From NCBI RefSeq assembly GCF_052088025.1, contig NZ_JBQCYD010000007.1, positions 1 to 64,000 of the forward strand: a stretch of 64,000 bases of DNA, given 5' to 3'. The first letter of the stretch is position 1. The number at the start of each line of letters is the position of its first letter. Both the position numbers and the translations under genes were made by a program. Shown here in pieces: positions 44,384-54,106 of this stretch. Below the pieces are notes generated by a model. The model saw nothing but the letters and a program-made list of their open reading frames with translations. It ran no database searches and was not told the DNA's origin. This stretch comes from Anaeromonas sp052088025 (GTDB lineage Bacteria; Bacillota; Clostridia; Tissierellales; SIT17).

Positions 44384-45247
44384 ATGTTAGTAACAGTAGA
44401 TGATATGTTAAAAAAGGCACATAAAGAAGGTTATGCAGTAGGCCACTTTAATATAAATAATTTAGAGTGGACAAAAGCAATACTTTTAACAGCTGAGGAG
44501 AATAGTTCCCCAGTGATTTTAGGTGTATCTGAAGGTGCAGCTAAATATATGACAGGTTTTAAAACTGTTGTAGGAATGGTAAATGGTATGCTTGAAGAAT
44601 TAAAGATTACAGTTCCTGTAGCTCTACATTTAGATCATGGTTCTTATGATGGAGCTAAGGAAGCAATGGAAGCTGGTTTTTCTTCTGTAATGTTTGATGG
44701 TTCTCATTATGCTATAGAAGAAAATATAGAAAAAACAAAAGAAATTATAAGAATTGCAAATGAAAAAGGAATATCAATTGAAGCAGAAGTAGGTTCAATT
44801 GGTGGAGAAGAAGATGGGGTAGTTGGTACAGGTGAAGTTGCTGATCCTAAAGAATGCAAAACTATTGCTGATTTAGGTGTTTCAATACTTGCTGCTGGTA
44901 TAGGTAATATTCATGGAAGATATCCTGATAATTGGAAGGGTCTTGATTTTGAGGTATTAAAACAAATTGATGATATTACAGAAAATACTCCTTTAGTATT
45001 ACATGGAGGTACTGGTATTCCTTCAGATATGGTTAAAAAAGCTATAGGTCTTGGTGTTGCAAAGATAAATGTAAATACTGAATGCCAATGGGCATTTACA
45101 GAAGCAACTAGAAAGTATATTGAAGATAAAAAAGATTTAGAAGGTAAAGGTTTTGATCCTAGAAAACTTTTAGCTCCTGGAACAGAAGCTGTAAAGAAAA
45201 TAGTAAAAGAAAAGATGGAACTTTTTGGTTCAGTAAATAAAGCCTAA
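44384..45247 (+). CDS. fba: Class II fructose-bisphosphate aldolase
   Basis: 287 residues, standard for short class II (zinc) ketose-bisphosphate aldolases. Zinc and substrate motifs: ALHLDHGSYDGAKEA, EAEVGSIGGEEDG, GIGNIHGRYP, VLHGGTGIP and KINVNTECQWAFTEA. It splits fructose 1,6-bisphosphate in glycolysis; tagatose-bisphosphate aldolases look similar, but a lone gene with no sugar-specific neighbours favours Fba. GGAGG lies seven bases before the ATG. Its stop codon is inside the terminator stem. Confidence 0.93.
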   Translation: MLVTVDDMLKKAHKEGYAVGHFNINNLEWTKAILLTAEENSSPVILGVSEGAAKYMTGFKTVVGMVNGMLEELKITVPVALHLDHGSYDGAKEAMEAGFSSVMFDGSHYAIEENIEKTKEIIRIANEKGISIEAEVGSIGGEEDGVVGTGEVADPKECKTIADLGVSILAAGIGNIHGRYPDNWKGLDFEVLKQIDDITENTPLVLHGGTGIPSDMVKKAIGLGVAKINVNTECQWAFTEATRKYIEDKKDLEGKGFDPRKLLAPGTEAVKKIVKEKMELFGSVNKA

Positions 45248-45284
45248 ATAAAAGATGGATGCCTAGGCATCCATCTTTTATTTA
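45245..45284. terminator. Bidirectional terminator between fba and coat protein gene
   Basis: Perfect 19-bp arms around TA, with stem end GATGGATGCC / GGCATCCATC and A/T runs outside. It overlaps both convergent genes' stop codons. Confidence 0.93.
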
Positions 45285-45734
45285 GTTATACATTCCATTA
45301 GCATTCATATAATTATATATTTTTTCACCATGTTCTTGTTCTTCTTTTTGAATATGATTTAATGCTTGTCGTACATTACTATCTTTACATTCAAATATAG
45401 TAGTATTATAGGTGCTTGAAACATACTTTTCTGTTGAAAGTAAATCTTGACATAAATCAGCATCAGCTTGATTATTCATATTACTTCCACTAAAGTTCAT
45501 ATTACTATTTTGAGAACTACTAGCTGCTGTATTCATACTAGGTACACTTCCACCTAATATTTGATTAACAGTGTTTAAATGTTCTTCTTCTTCTTTAGCT
45601 AATTGATTAAAAAGTTGTTTTAACTCAGCATCTTGTGCTTCATTTGCAGCTTTTGTGTATTTTTTTATACACAGCTCTTCATGACTTTTTTGATCTTCTA
45701 ATAGTGTTTTTTCTTTTTGACTTAAATTTATCAC
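45282..45734 (-). CDS. CotF-like spore coat protein (ferritin-like fold)
   Basis: 150 residues of the CotF family. Two halves with the pattern LLxDQKxxEEL...Y..AAxEA and LLSTEKYVSSTYNTTIFEC are linked by a Ser/Asn/Met-rich stretch; EEHLNTVNQIL and KEEQEHGEKIYNYM recall the ferritin-like four-helix fold. Found in the coat of Bacillus and clostridial spores. GTG start with AAGGAGGTG eight bases upstream. Monocistronic. Confidence 0.9.
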   Translation of the reverse strand: MINLSQKEKTLLEDQKSHEELCIKKYTKAANEAQDAELKQLFNQLAKEEEEHLNTVNQILGGSVPSMNTAASSSQNSNMNFSGSNMNNQADADLCQDLLSTEKYVSSTYNTTIFECKDSNVRQALNHIQKEEQEHGEKIYNYMNANGMYN

Positions 45735-45809
45735 TATAAATACACCTCCTTAACTTATTATGCTTATATTTTTAAAAAATATTCACAATAAATTTAAGGT
45801 TTGTGATAT

Positions 45810-47342
45810 TTACATAAGGGGCGAAAACACTTTTAAGATTGAGCCTTTTAGTCTTTTATACCATATAATATTTTCTGTATCTTCATATGATATTTCTTGT
45901 GATACTTTTATTGTATTTAAAAAATCTTCTTTCATGGCAATTACACTTTTTGTCTTATACATCCAAACTCCACATTCAAAATGAAGGTATAAACTTCTAT
46001 AATCTAAATTTATAGTTCCCACAACTGCATATTCATCATCTACTACAAAGTTTTTAGCATGAATAAATCCTGGTGTATATTCATATATTTTTACTCCTGA
46101 TTCTATTAAGATTTTATAAAATGATTTTGTAACTGCATGAGCATACCATTTATCTGGATGATGTGGAGTAATGATTTTAACATCAATACCTGATTTAGCA
46201 GCAGCAGTAAGAGCTGTTACCATTTCATTATCTATTATCAAATATGGTGTAGTAATATAGACATGACTTTTTGCTTTGTTTATTAAATTAAGGTATGCAA
46301 TTTGTCCTACCGTTTCATCATCTAATGGGTTATCTGTAAATGGTTGGACATATCCATCTTTTATATTGATATTTAAGTCATATTCTCTTTTAAACCTAGT
46401 GAAATCTTCATCAATACCCCTTAAATAATCCCATATAGATAAAAACATTACAGTTAACGACCATACAGCTTCACCTTTTAACATGATAGCAGAATCCTTC
46501 CAGTGTCCAAATCTATCTTTTTCATTTATATATTCATCTGCTAAATTTATTCCTCCTGTAAACCCAACTTTTCCATCAATTACTACTATTTTTCTATGGT
46601 CTCTATTATTAAGTCTTGGGCTAAGAAATGGTATTAAAGGATTAAAAACTTCACATTTTATACCCATACTTTCTAATTTTTCATCATACTTATATGGTAA
46701 TGTTAAAATGCAACCAAAGTCATCATATATTATTCTTATGTCTACACCTTCATCCACTTTTTCTAATAATATTTCTAATATCTCACTCCACATTTTTCCT
46801 TCTGCTATTATAAAATATTCTAGGAATATAAATTCTTTTGCCTTTTTTAACTCTTCTTTTAAACTTTCAAACTTATATTCTCCAAGAGAAAAATACTCAC
46901 TACCATCATTTTCATATAAGGGACTATATGCAGCATTTTGTAAATATAATGATTGATTTGATGCATTAATACTTTCTTCTTTCAATCTTCCTCTTACATT
47001 ATCATCTATCATTAAAGAAGATTTCATTTTTTGTATTATAAAATTCATTCTTTTTTTATCTTTTTTACTTGATTTATTGCCTCCAAAAAATATATAAAAT
47101 AATCCTCCAAAAATAGGAAATAATAAAATAGGTATTAGCCAAGCTATCTTATAAGCTGGATTCATAGAATCATTTACTATAAATAACACTACCCCAATAC
47201 TTATTATTATACTTGTGGTATAAAAAATCACAAAGTAATCTTGAAACTGTAATATCATCCAAATAAGAACCGCTAATTGGATTATTATAGCTATTCCAAT
47301 AAATAATATTCTATTAAATAAAATTTTTTTTATTAACTTCAT
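45810..47342 (-). CDS. cls: Cardiolipin synthase (phospholipase D family)
   Basis: 510 residues: two N-terminal helices plus a PLDc_N segment (PAYKIAWLIPILLFPIFGGLFY) and two HKD motifs, HRKIVVIDGKVGFTGG and HAKNFVVDDEYAVVGT. Makes cardiolipin from two phosphatidylglycerols at the membrane. The ATG at 47342 has GAGG seven bases upstream; a TTG two codons earlier is less likely. It follows nadE by 20 bp. Confidence 0.95.
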   Translation of the reverse strand: MKLIKKILFNRILFIGIAIIIQLAVLIWMILQFQDYFVIFYTTSIIISIGVVLFIVNDSMNPAYKIAWLIPILLFPIFGGLFYIFFGGNKSSKKDKKRMNFIIQKMKSSLMIDDNVRGRLKEESINASNQSLYLQNAAYSPLYENDGSEYFSLGEYKFESLKEELKKAKEFIFLEYFIIAEGKMWSEILEILLEKVDEGVDIRIIYDDFGCILTLPYKYDEKLESMGIKCEVFNPLIPFLSPRLNNRDHRKIVVIDGKVGFTGGINLADEYINEKDRFGHWKDSAIMLKGEAVWSLTVMFLSIWDYLRGIDEDFTRFKREYDLNINIKDGYVQPFTDNPLDDETVGQIAYLNLINKAKSHVYITTPYLIIDNEMVTALTAAAKSGIDVKIITPHHPDKWYAHAVTKSFYKILIESGVKIYEYTPGFIHAKNFVVDDEYAVVGTINLDYRSLYLHFECGVWMYKTKSVIAMKEDFLNTIKVSQEISYEDTENIIWYKRLKGSILKVFSPLM

Positions 47343-47362
47343 TTTCAAACCTCACATTAGCC

Positions 47363-48160
47363 TTAGGTAGTGTATAAATTACCTATCTCTTTTATTTTTA
47401 CTGGTAATTTAGAATCAAACATTGGTATTGTATTAAATTTAAATCTACTGATTTTATGCATCTTATCGATTTTATTCTTTATTTCTTCATTTGGAGCTTT
47501 TCCTTCTCTTATATATTTATTTAAAGTTTCATAAGTAAAACCTAATATGTCTTCATCAGTTTTTTTTGTGAGACCATCTTCTGGTACTTTTACTATAAAC
47601 TTTTCGGGTATGCCAATATATCTACCGACCTGGACTACTTCATCGGTTGTAAGCATAGCAAGAGGTGAGAAGGCTCCTGTGGTATCACCATAAATTGTAG
47701 CATATCCAACCCAGTCTTCTGATAGATTACTAGTGTTTATTACTCTGCTCTCTTCTATTGATTGACTTATAGCATAAAGTAAAGTCATCCTAATTCTAGG
47801 TGGTAAATTTAATTTTGTTTGTTTTGATATATCTTCTATGAATTCACCTTTTATAGTTTCTAATTCTTCAAAAAAAGAATTCATCATATTTGTAATAGGA
47901 ACTTCTTTATATTCTATATCAAGATGTTCACATATTTCATAGGAATAAGATATATCATATTGTAAACCATGAGGCATAAGCACTCCTAATACATTTTCTT
48001 TGCCTAAAGCACGCACACATAACCCTGCTACAACTGAACTATCTTTTCCACCTGATATTCCAATTATAGCTTTTTGACCCCCAGAATTTTCCATCATATC
48101 TTTTATCCACTCTACCAAATCATCAGTTAAATTGCTTAACTTTTCTTTACTTAATTTCAT
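47363..48160 (-). CDS. nadE: NAD(+) synthase, ammonia-dependent
   Basis: 265 residues without a glutaminase domain, so the NH3-dependent form. PP-loop motif GISGGKDSSVVAGL, the activation segment NTSNLSEDWVGYATIYGDTTGAFSPLAMLT and KVPEDGLTKKTDEDILGF mark the family. It adenylates and amidates nicotinate adenine dinucleotide. AGAGG precedes the ATG. Probably co-transcribed with cls. Confidence 0.95.
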   Translation of the reverse strand: MKLSKEKLSNLTDDLVEWIKDMMENSGGQKAIIGISGGKDSSVVAGLCVRALGKENVLGVLMPHGLQYDISYSYEICEHLDIEYKEVPITNMMNSFFEELETIKGEFIEDISKQTKLNLPPRIRMTLLYAISQSIEESRVINTSNLSEDWVGYATIYGDTTGAFSPLAMLTTDEVVQVGRYIGIPEKFIVKVPEDGLTKKTDEDILGFTYETLNKYIREGKAPNEEIKNKIDKMHKISRFKFNTIPMFDSKLPVKIKEIGNLYTT

Positions 48161-48202
48161 TTTTATCCTCTTTCTTTATTATTATTTTAAAACAATTTAT
48201 AT

Positions 48203-49228
48203 TTATTTTATATTTTCAAAAAAACTTATTAATTTACTTACTGATTCTTCTGTTGTTGCCCAAGATGTAACAAAACGAACTGCACTATTGTTTTCATCCA
48301 CCTTTGCTTCAATTGAATATAAAAATTCTTTAGATAGGTCATCTAGTATATGATCAGAAAGTATAGGAAATATTTGATTTGTCATCGATGGAGCATAAAA
48401 TTTATAGCCTAAATTTTCAAGTTCATCTACTATTTTTTCTGCCATTTGATTGGCATGCTTTGCAAGAGTAAAAAATAAATCATCTTCAAATAATGTCTCA
48501 AATTGAATACCTGCTATGAATCCTTTAGCCATCAAAGCACCCTTTTGTTTTATTAGGTATCTAAAATCTTCTTTTAATTTATCATTAGTTATTACCAAAG
48601 CCTCACCTAGTAATGCACCATTTTTAGTGCCTCCTATATAAAACACATCAACTAAATTAGCTATTTCTTTTAAACTTAAATCATTTCCTTTTGAAGTAAG
48701 GGCAGAACCAAGTCTTGCACCATCTAAAAATAAAATCAAATTGTTTTCCTTACATATATTATGTATTTCTTTTAATTCATTTTTTGTATATATTGTGCCA
48801 AGCTCTGTAGTGTTGGATATATAAACCATTTTAGGCTTTACCATATGTTCATCACTATGAATATTTAAAGCTTTTTTTATAGATTCTATACTTAATTTCC
48901 CATCTTTAGAATCCATAGCTATTACTTTGTGTCCTGTAGCTTCAATAGCCCCAGTTTCATGTACATTAATATGACCTGTATGAGCTGCGATTACTGCTTC
49001 ATGCGGTCTTAGAAAGCTTGATATAGAAATTAAGTTTGTTTGTGTTCCTCCAGGAATAAAATGTATATCTACATCTTGATTTTCCATATGCCCTTTTATA
49101 TATTCTTTTGCCTTTTCACTATGTTTGTCCTCTCCATAACCTACATTTTGTTCTAAATTATACTTTATAAGACTTTCTAATATCTTCTCATGTGCACCTT
49201 CACTATAATCATTCATGAAACTATACAT
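48203..49228 (-). CDS. Threonine aldolase-like beta-eliminating lyase (fold-type I PLP)
   Basis: 341 residues. PLP-binding Asp in LILFLDGARLGSAL and Schiff-base Lys in YIGGTKNGALLGEA; VHETGAIEATGHKV is common to this branch of low-specificity threonine aldolase homologues. A second, more distant aldolase lies at 53003-54043, so the organism has two. Likely reaction: threonine or allo-threonine to glycine and acetaldehyde, not proven for this branch. GGGGAG lies before the ATG. It ends 43 bp before nadE. Confidence 0.87.
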   Translation of the reverse strand: MYSFMNDYSEGAHEKILESLIKYNLEQNVGYGEDKHSEKAKEYIKGHMENQDVDIHFIPGGTQTNLISISSFLRPHEAVIAAHTGHINVHETGAIEATGHKVIAMDSKDGKLSIESIKKALNIHSDEHMVKPKMVYISNTTELGTIYTKNELKEIHNICKENNLILFLDGARLGSALTSKGNDLSLKEIANLVDVFYIGGTKNGALLGEALVITNDKLKEDFRYLIKQKGALMAKGFIAGIQFETLFEDDLFFTLAKHANQMAEKIVDELENLGYKFYAPSMTNQIFPILSDHILDDLSKEFLYSIEAKVDENNSAVRFVTSWATTEESVSKLISFFENIK

Positions 49229-49291
49229 ACAAATCTCCCCACTTTCTTTTATTTTCTTATCTTATACCATTATACCCTTATAGCTATATAA

Positions 49292-49324
49292 ATAAAAGAT
49301 ATCTTATTTTAAGATATCTTTTAT
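49292..49324 (-). terminator. Intrinsic terminator after EAL-HDOD gene
   Basis: Perfect arms AAAAGATATCTTA / TAAGATATCTTTT with loop TTT, ten bases past the stop codon of the minus-strand gene. Confidence 0.8.
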
Positions 49325-49333
49325 AATCATTTT

Positions 49334-50402
49334 TTAATTCATAGTATCTAGTGATTTGTGAGTCCATTTTAAAGCTTCAATATAACCATCATACAATATA
49401 GATTCATCAATATGTAATTTCTTTGCATAGAATTTTACGTTCATCCAATCACCTTTTTCATAGGAGAACATTAAGTTATATATATAACTTAAACTACCCT
49501 TGCAATCTACTAGCGCATTTTTAATATCTTCAGATAGAGATATTTCTGAAATTGCATCTTCCATAGCTTTATCTAATAATGCATCTATAGTGCTCATTAA
49601 TCCCATCATCGAAGCTTCAAATTTTCTTTTCTTATACTTGCTATTTTCTGCAATGAATTCACAAAATTTAGATCTAACTAGTGAAGTTTTCATCAGTTCT
49701 TTAGGCTTTTTAATGGTTAAGTCTTGCATCATTAAAATATTAATCCATCTCTCTATTTCTTTTAATCCCATATATAGTAAAGCTTTTTTTATTGATTCAA
49801 AGTCATTTTTGCTTTCACGTCTTTTAGTAATTCTTAATAATCTATAAGATAAATTTATATCTATTTCAATTATTTCTGCTATCTTTTGATATGAAGGCTC
49901 ATCTTTTTTTAGTTCTGAAATTATTTTTATGTATTGTGTCTTTATAGTTTTTTTGTTATTGGATTCACTAATTACTGATGGCTTACTAAAAAAATAACCT
50001 TGGAATAATTTAAATCCCATCTCTTTTGCTTGTAAAAATTCTTCTTTTGTTTCTACCTTTTCTGCAAGCAATATTTTGTTTTCATATAAAGCTACTTTCA
50101 CTTCATTTTTTATAGTATTTAAAGGTGTTGCTAAAATATCGTATTTTATAATATCTGTTAATGGTATTAAAGGATAATCATTATATTTTTCTACAAAATC
50201 ATCAAGTGCAATCTCATAACCTTTATTCTTTAGATATTTTAATCTATCTATAATTTTTTCATCTGCTNNNNNNNNNNNNNNNNNNNNNNNNNNNNNNNNN
50301 NNNNNNNNNNNNNNNNNNNNNNNNNNNNNNNNNNNNNNNNNNNNNNNNNNNNNNNNNNNNNNNNNNNGACTTATTAAATATAGGTTGCCTTGCTATAAAC
50401 AA
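49334..50402 (-). CDS. EAL-HDOD (YuxH-type) signalling protein, interrupted by assembly gap
   Basis: The 3' part codes for the end of an EAL domain (IALDDFVEKYNDYPL, LLAEKVETKEEFLQAKEMGFKLFQGYFFSKP) and an HDOD domain with LLRITKR and KALLYMGLKEIERWI. Across 100 Ns the 5' end reads LFIARQPIFNK from a TTG at 50402 with GGAGGTGG (50407-50414) upstream, the usual start of this family. EAL-HDOD proteins often lack phosphodiesterase activity and act as c-di-GMP-linked scaffolds. With family length near 400 residues, the real gap is probably longer than 100 bases. A large perfect hairpin precedes the RBS. Confidence 0.85.
50268..50367. other. Assembly gap (100 Ns)
   Basis: Exactly 100 Ns, the usual placeholder for a gap of unknown length, inside the EAL domain of the EAL-HDOD gene. 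Confidence 0.98.
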
Positions 50403-50415
50403 TTTACCACCTCCA

Positions 50416-50467
50416 ATTTTGATATAATAAAAATGAGACTATAGTCTCATTTTTATTATATCAAAAT
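50416..50467. repeat. Perfect 52-bp palindrome upstream of EAL-HDOD gene
   Basis: Each arm is 26 bp with no mismatch or spacer; the centre is GAGACTATAGTCTC. It ends one base from the RBS of the EAL-HDOD gene and begins where that gene's predicted transcript starts. It may be an attenuator or RNA hairpin, or the terminator of the FAD oxidoreductase gene upstream. Confidence 0.85.
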
Positions 50468-50474
50468 CTGACAA

Positions 50475-50503
50475 ATTATGCTATATTTTTATTCAATTGT
50501 CAA
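50475..50503 (-). promoter_or_regulatory. Candidate promoter of EAL-HDOD gene
   Basis: TTGACA at 50498-50503, 17-bp spacer, CATAAT at 50475-50480 on the minus strand. An inverted repeat TGACAA / TTGTCA (50469-50474 and 50497-50502) flanks the boxes and may be an operator. Confidence 0.55.
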
Positions 50504-50577
50504 AATAATATATCTGCTTTATACTAATATATTTATGATAAATATTTTTTATAACTATTTTTTTAGTTTGTAAGACA

Positions 50578-51777
50578 TTATCTATCTAATCTTACTATAT
50601 GACTGTATGGATTCTTTTTATTTTCAATTAAATCAGCAATTATTCTTGACCCAGCCATAGAATAACAGGTTCCATTACCTTCATATCCTAACAAATAATA
50701 TTTATTTTTATGGATTGGATCTGCTCCTATAAAGGGTAGATTATCTGTAGAAATACCAAATAAAGCATTCCATCTATTCTCTACTTCTAAATTTAGTCCA
50801 TCAAATAAATCATTAATTTCTTTGGCTATTTTTTCTGTCTTTTCTTTTAAATCCTCTATATTTTTTTCAAGCTTATTTATTTCTTCATCTAGTCCTCCTG
50901 CTATTATTCTCTTGTCTGTAGTGGTTCTAAAATATAAATAAGGGTTTTTAGTTTCCCAAAACATAAGATCTTCTTTCCATGGTAATTTTTTTAAAGGTTT
51001 TGAACTAATAGCATAGGTTCTATTTATTTGAGCCTTATCTTTTATAATTGGATAGATATTTGTATAACCTGTTGCAAGTATTATGTTTTTAAATTCTATT
51101 TTATATCCTTCTTTTGTATAAATTTGATTTGAAGCCATACTATCTAAATTCACTTGAGTATTTTCAAAGTATTTAACCCCATTTTTTTTATTTTCCCTAG
51201 TCAAAGCTTTTATAAATTTATAAGGATTTACATCAGCATCTCTAAAAGTTTTAATTGCAAAAGGTTTATCTAAACTATAATCTTCAATTAATTTATCATT
51301 AGCAATACATTCTACTGGGAAGTTATATTTTTTTAAGGTTTTGTATTCTTTTTCTAGTTTGTTCTTATCTTGCATATCACTAGCATAATATATACTACTC
51401 TTTGATCTATAATCTGTTTCATAATTTAATTTATCGTTTATAGCTGTTAAATCATCCAGAGATTTCAAACACATTTCATAAAATAATACAGCTTTTTTTT
51501 CACCAATTTGTTCTATTAAATCAGATAGCATAATATCACTGCAAAATTGAAGTAAACCTGTATTAGCTGTACTACTGCCTTTAGCTACTTGATCTTTTTC
51601 TACAATTATAACCTTATGATTTCTATTTGAAAGAATGTAAGCTGCTAAAGTCCCACTCATGCCTCCACCTACAATAAGTATTTCTGTTTTCTCGTTTTTC
51701 TTTATTTTTTCAAATTTAATATCATCTTCCTTACTGACTGTTTTATCCCAATAGGTATCTCCAAAATATAATTCCAT
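50578..51777 (-). CDS. FAD-dependent oxidoreductase, DAO/glycine oxidase family
   Basis: 399 residues. FAD-binding GGGMSGTLAAYILS near residue 37, then the GSSTANTGLLQF segment, and near the C-terminus the FAD-site region LFGISTDNLPFIG and GYEGNGTCYSMAGSRIIADL. DAO enzymes oxidise amines such as glycine, sarcosine or D-amino acids. Third gene of the run with a threonine aldolase and a class V aminotransferase, so an amino acid related to glycine or serine is the likely substrate; in an anaerobe the electron acceptor must be other than O2. AAAGGAG lies before the ATG. Confidence 0.88.
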   Translation of the reverse strand: MELYFGDTYWDKTVSKEDDIKFEKIKKNEKTEILIVGGGMSGTLAAYILSNRNHKVIIVEKDQVAKGSSTANTGLLQFCSDIMLSDLIEQIGEKKAVLFYEMCLKSLDDLTAINDKLNYETDYRSKSSIYYASDMQDKNKLEKEYKTLKKYNFPVECIANDKLIEDYSLDKPFAIKTFRDADVNPYKFIKALTRENKKNGVKYFENTQVNLDSMASNQIYTKEGYKIEFKNIILATGYTNIYPIIKDKAQINRTYAISSKPLKKLPWKEDLMFWETKNPYLYFRTTTDKRIIAGGLDEEINKLEKNIEDLKEKTEKIAKEINDLFDGLNLEVENRWNALFGISTDNLPFIGADPIHKNKYYLLGYEGNGTCYSMAGSRIIADLIENKKNPYSHIVRLDR

Positions 51778-51826
51778 TCAAATATCTCCTTTGTTTTTAT
51801 TTTATTAATACCCATACTTTAAAATT

Positions 51827-52987
51827 TTATTTTTCTTTTAAAAAAGTTTCTGCAATTGCCTTTGACGAACTTCCAAGCTCCACCTTATAGCCTAATTTAT
51901 ATAGTGCCATTTCTAATGCTCCCATTATTCCATACACTTCTACATGGTGGATTGACCCTAAGTGTCCAATTCTAAAAATTTTGCCTTTTAACTTTTTAAG
52001 ACCGCCACCAATTACTATATTGTAATCCTCACTCAAAACTTTAGATAAATCAGGGTAATTAATACCATCTGGTAGTATTATTGCCGTAACTGTATTAGAA
52101 CCATCTTCATCACTTGTAAGTAGTTTAAGGCCCATTGCATGAGCTGAATTTCTAATAGCATTTGTCATAAGTTCATGTCTATTCCATACATTTTCTAGTC
52201 CTTCTTCCAAAAGTATATCTATAGATTCTTTTAAGCCAAATAATAATGTAGTTGCAGGAGTATATGGAAATTGGTTCCCTTTCATTCTTTCTTTTACTGC
52301 TTTAAAATCCCAATACCATTTACTTATATCAGATTTTTCTACCATATCCCATGCTCTTTTGCTAATTGATACTATACCAAGCCCTGGAGGTAACATAAGT
52401 CCTTTCTGAGATGAAGATATAACTACATCTAAGTTCCACTCATCTGTTTTAAGTTCTAATGAAGCAAGAGAACTTATTGCATCTACTACAATTAATGCCG
52501 GATGATTTAATTCTTTTATCATTTCTGAGATACCTTTGATGTCATTTTTAATTCCTGTTGATGTTTCATTGTGTGGTAAACATACTGCTTTTATTTCCTT
52601 ATCCTTATCATTTTCTAAAACTTCTTTGATATCTATCGGACTTACAGAGGATCCCCATTCTTTTTCTATTGGTATTACATTTAAACCATGATTTTCTGCT
52701 ATATCAGCCATCCTATCACTAAATACCCCCAACTTAATTACAGCTAGCTTATCTCCTCTTGAAAATAAATTAACTATGGAAGCTTCTAAAATTCCACTGC
52801 CTGAGCTTGGAAATAACAAAAGATCATTTTCTGTTTTATAAATTTTCTTTAATCCACTTACACAATAACCCACTAGTTCTTCAAATTCTTCCCCCCTGTG
52901 GTTTAATAATGGCTTAGATAAACTTCTAAGTATCCTTTCTGGTACATTTGTTGGTCCTGGTATTTGTAAATATTTTCTTCTTTCCAT
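51827..52987 (-). CDS. Class V aminotransferase (alanine/serine-glyoxylate type)
   Basis: 386 residues. Start QIPGPTNVPERILR and HRGEEFEELV are typical of alanine-glyoxylate/serine-pyruvate aminotransferases; the PLP Lys is in SSSQKGLMLPPGLG and the PLP Asp in LIVVDAISSLASL. It could move the amino group between serine, alanine or glycine and glyoxylate or pyruvate. Lies 15 bp after the threonine aldolase gene and about 49 bp before the oxidoreductase gene. GGAG precedes the ATG. Confidence 0.92.
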   Translation of the reverse strand: MERRKYLQIPGPTNVPERILRSLSKPLLNHRGEEFEELVGYCVSGLKKIYKTENDLLLFPSSGSGILEASIVNLFSRGDKLAVIKLGVFSDRMADIAENHGLNVIPIEKEWGSSVSPIDIKEVLENDKDKEIKAVCLPHNETSTGIKNDIKGISEMIKELNHPALIVVDAISSLASLELKTDEWNLDVVISSSQKGLMLPPGLGIVSISKRAWDMVEKSDISKWYWDFKAVKERMKGNQFPYTPATTLLFGLKESIDILLEEGLENVWNRHELMTNAIRNSAHAMGLKLLTSDEDGSNTVTAIILPDGINYPDLSKVLSEDYNIVIGGGLKKLKGKIFRIGHLGSIHHVEVYGIMGALEMALYKLGYKVELGSSSKAIAETFLKEK

Positions 52988-53002
52988 TTTCTTAGCTCCA
53001 AT

Positions 53003-54043
53003 CTATATATTATTTATTGTTTCTTTGACCACTTTTACAACTCTCTCTATTTCATTTTCTTCAATTCCTAAGTGTGTAACCATTCTAAAACTATCATCTG
53101 AAATTCTTTTTGCTTTAATTTTATTTTCTTTTAACCTATCTAAAAATTCATCTATAGTTATTGGTAGTTTCTTTACTGAACCTGTTAATATTGATGTATG
53201 GATATTATCTACATTTACATCTAAACCTTCTATAGCACTTAGTTTTTCACCTAGTATTTTTGCATTTTTATTATCTTCTTTTAATCTAGGTATCATCTCT
53301 TTAATAGCTACTATAGCTGGTGCTGCTAAAAAACCTGCTTGTCTAAAGCCCCCACCTAATCTTTGTTTTATCCACCTTGCCTTTTCTATGAACTCCTTAT
53401 CTCCTGCAAGTATTGCTCCAAATGGTGCACATAGACCTTTTGTAAGTGCAAACATTACTGCATCTACATTTTTCACTATATCTTTAACCTCTACATCTAA
53501 GGCCACAGCTGCATTAAATATTCTTGCACCATCCATATACACTGGTATATGATGTTTTTTCCCTAATTCACATACTGCATTTATATTATCTATAGGAACA
53601 ACAAAACCTGCATTTAAATTGTTAGTATTTTCAATACATATAAGTCCTGTTTTAGCATTTTGAATTCCTTTATTCCTAATTAAACTTTCCATTTTTTCTA
53701 TATCATAATATCCATTTTCTACATTTATAGGCCTAGTTTGGACTTGAGAAAGTGCTGCAAGTGCTCCTACTTCTAAATTGTATATATGAGAAGTATCACC
53801 TATGATAACTTCCTCTCCTCTATTTGTAAATGTCATAACAGCTATTTGATTGGCAAGGGTGCCAGATGTAGTAAATAAAGCATCTTCTTTGCCTAAAATA
53901 TCTGCTGACATTTTTTCAAGTTTTTTTACAGTAGGATCGTCTCCTAATATATCATCTCCTACTTCTGCATTATACATAGCATCTCTCATAGATTGGGTCG
54001 GCTGTGTTATGGTATCAGATCTTAAATCAATATAGTTATCCAT
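53003..54043 (-). CDS. ltaE: Low-specificity L-threonine aldolase
   Basis: 346 residues. Motifs: YIDLRSDTITQPTQSMRDAM at the start, VGDDILGDDPTVKKLE, PLP Asp in HIPVYMDGARIFNA and Schiff-base Lys in MFALTKGLCAPFGAIL, with RLGGGFRQAGFLAA following. Cleaves threonine and allo-threonine to glycine and acetaldehyde. First gene of the operon whose sigma-54-type promoter lies at 54107-54123. AAAGGAG lies six bases before the ATG. Confidence 0.95.
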   Translation of the reverse strand: MDNYIDLRSDTITQPTQSMRDAMYNAEVGDDILGDDPTVKKLEKMSADILGKEDALFTTSGTLANQIAVMTFTNRGEEVIIGDTSHIYNLEVGALAALSQVQTRPINVENGYYDIEKMESLIRNKGIQNAKTGLICIENTNNLNAGFVVPIDNINAVCELGKKHHIPVYMDGARIFNAAVALDVEVKDIVKNVDAVMFALTKGLCAPFGAILAGDKEFIEKARWIKQRLGGGFRQAGFLAAPAIVAIKEMIPRLKEDNKNAKILGEKLSAIEGLDVNVDNIHTSILTGSVKKLPITIDEFLDRLKENKIKAKRISDDSFRMVTHLGIEENEIERVVKVVKETINNI

Positions 54044-54106
54044 ATATAACTCCTTTCGTATTCATATCATTAAACTTTGTTATTTTTACTACACAATAAT
54101 ATTAAA

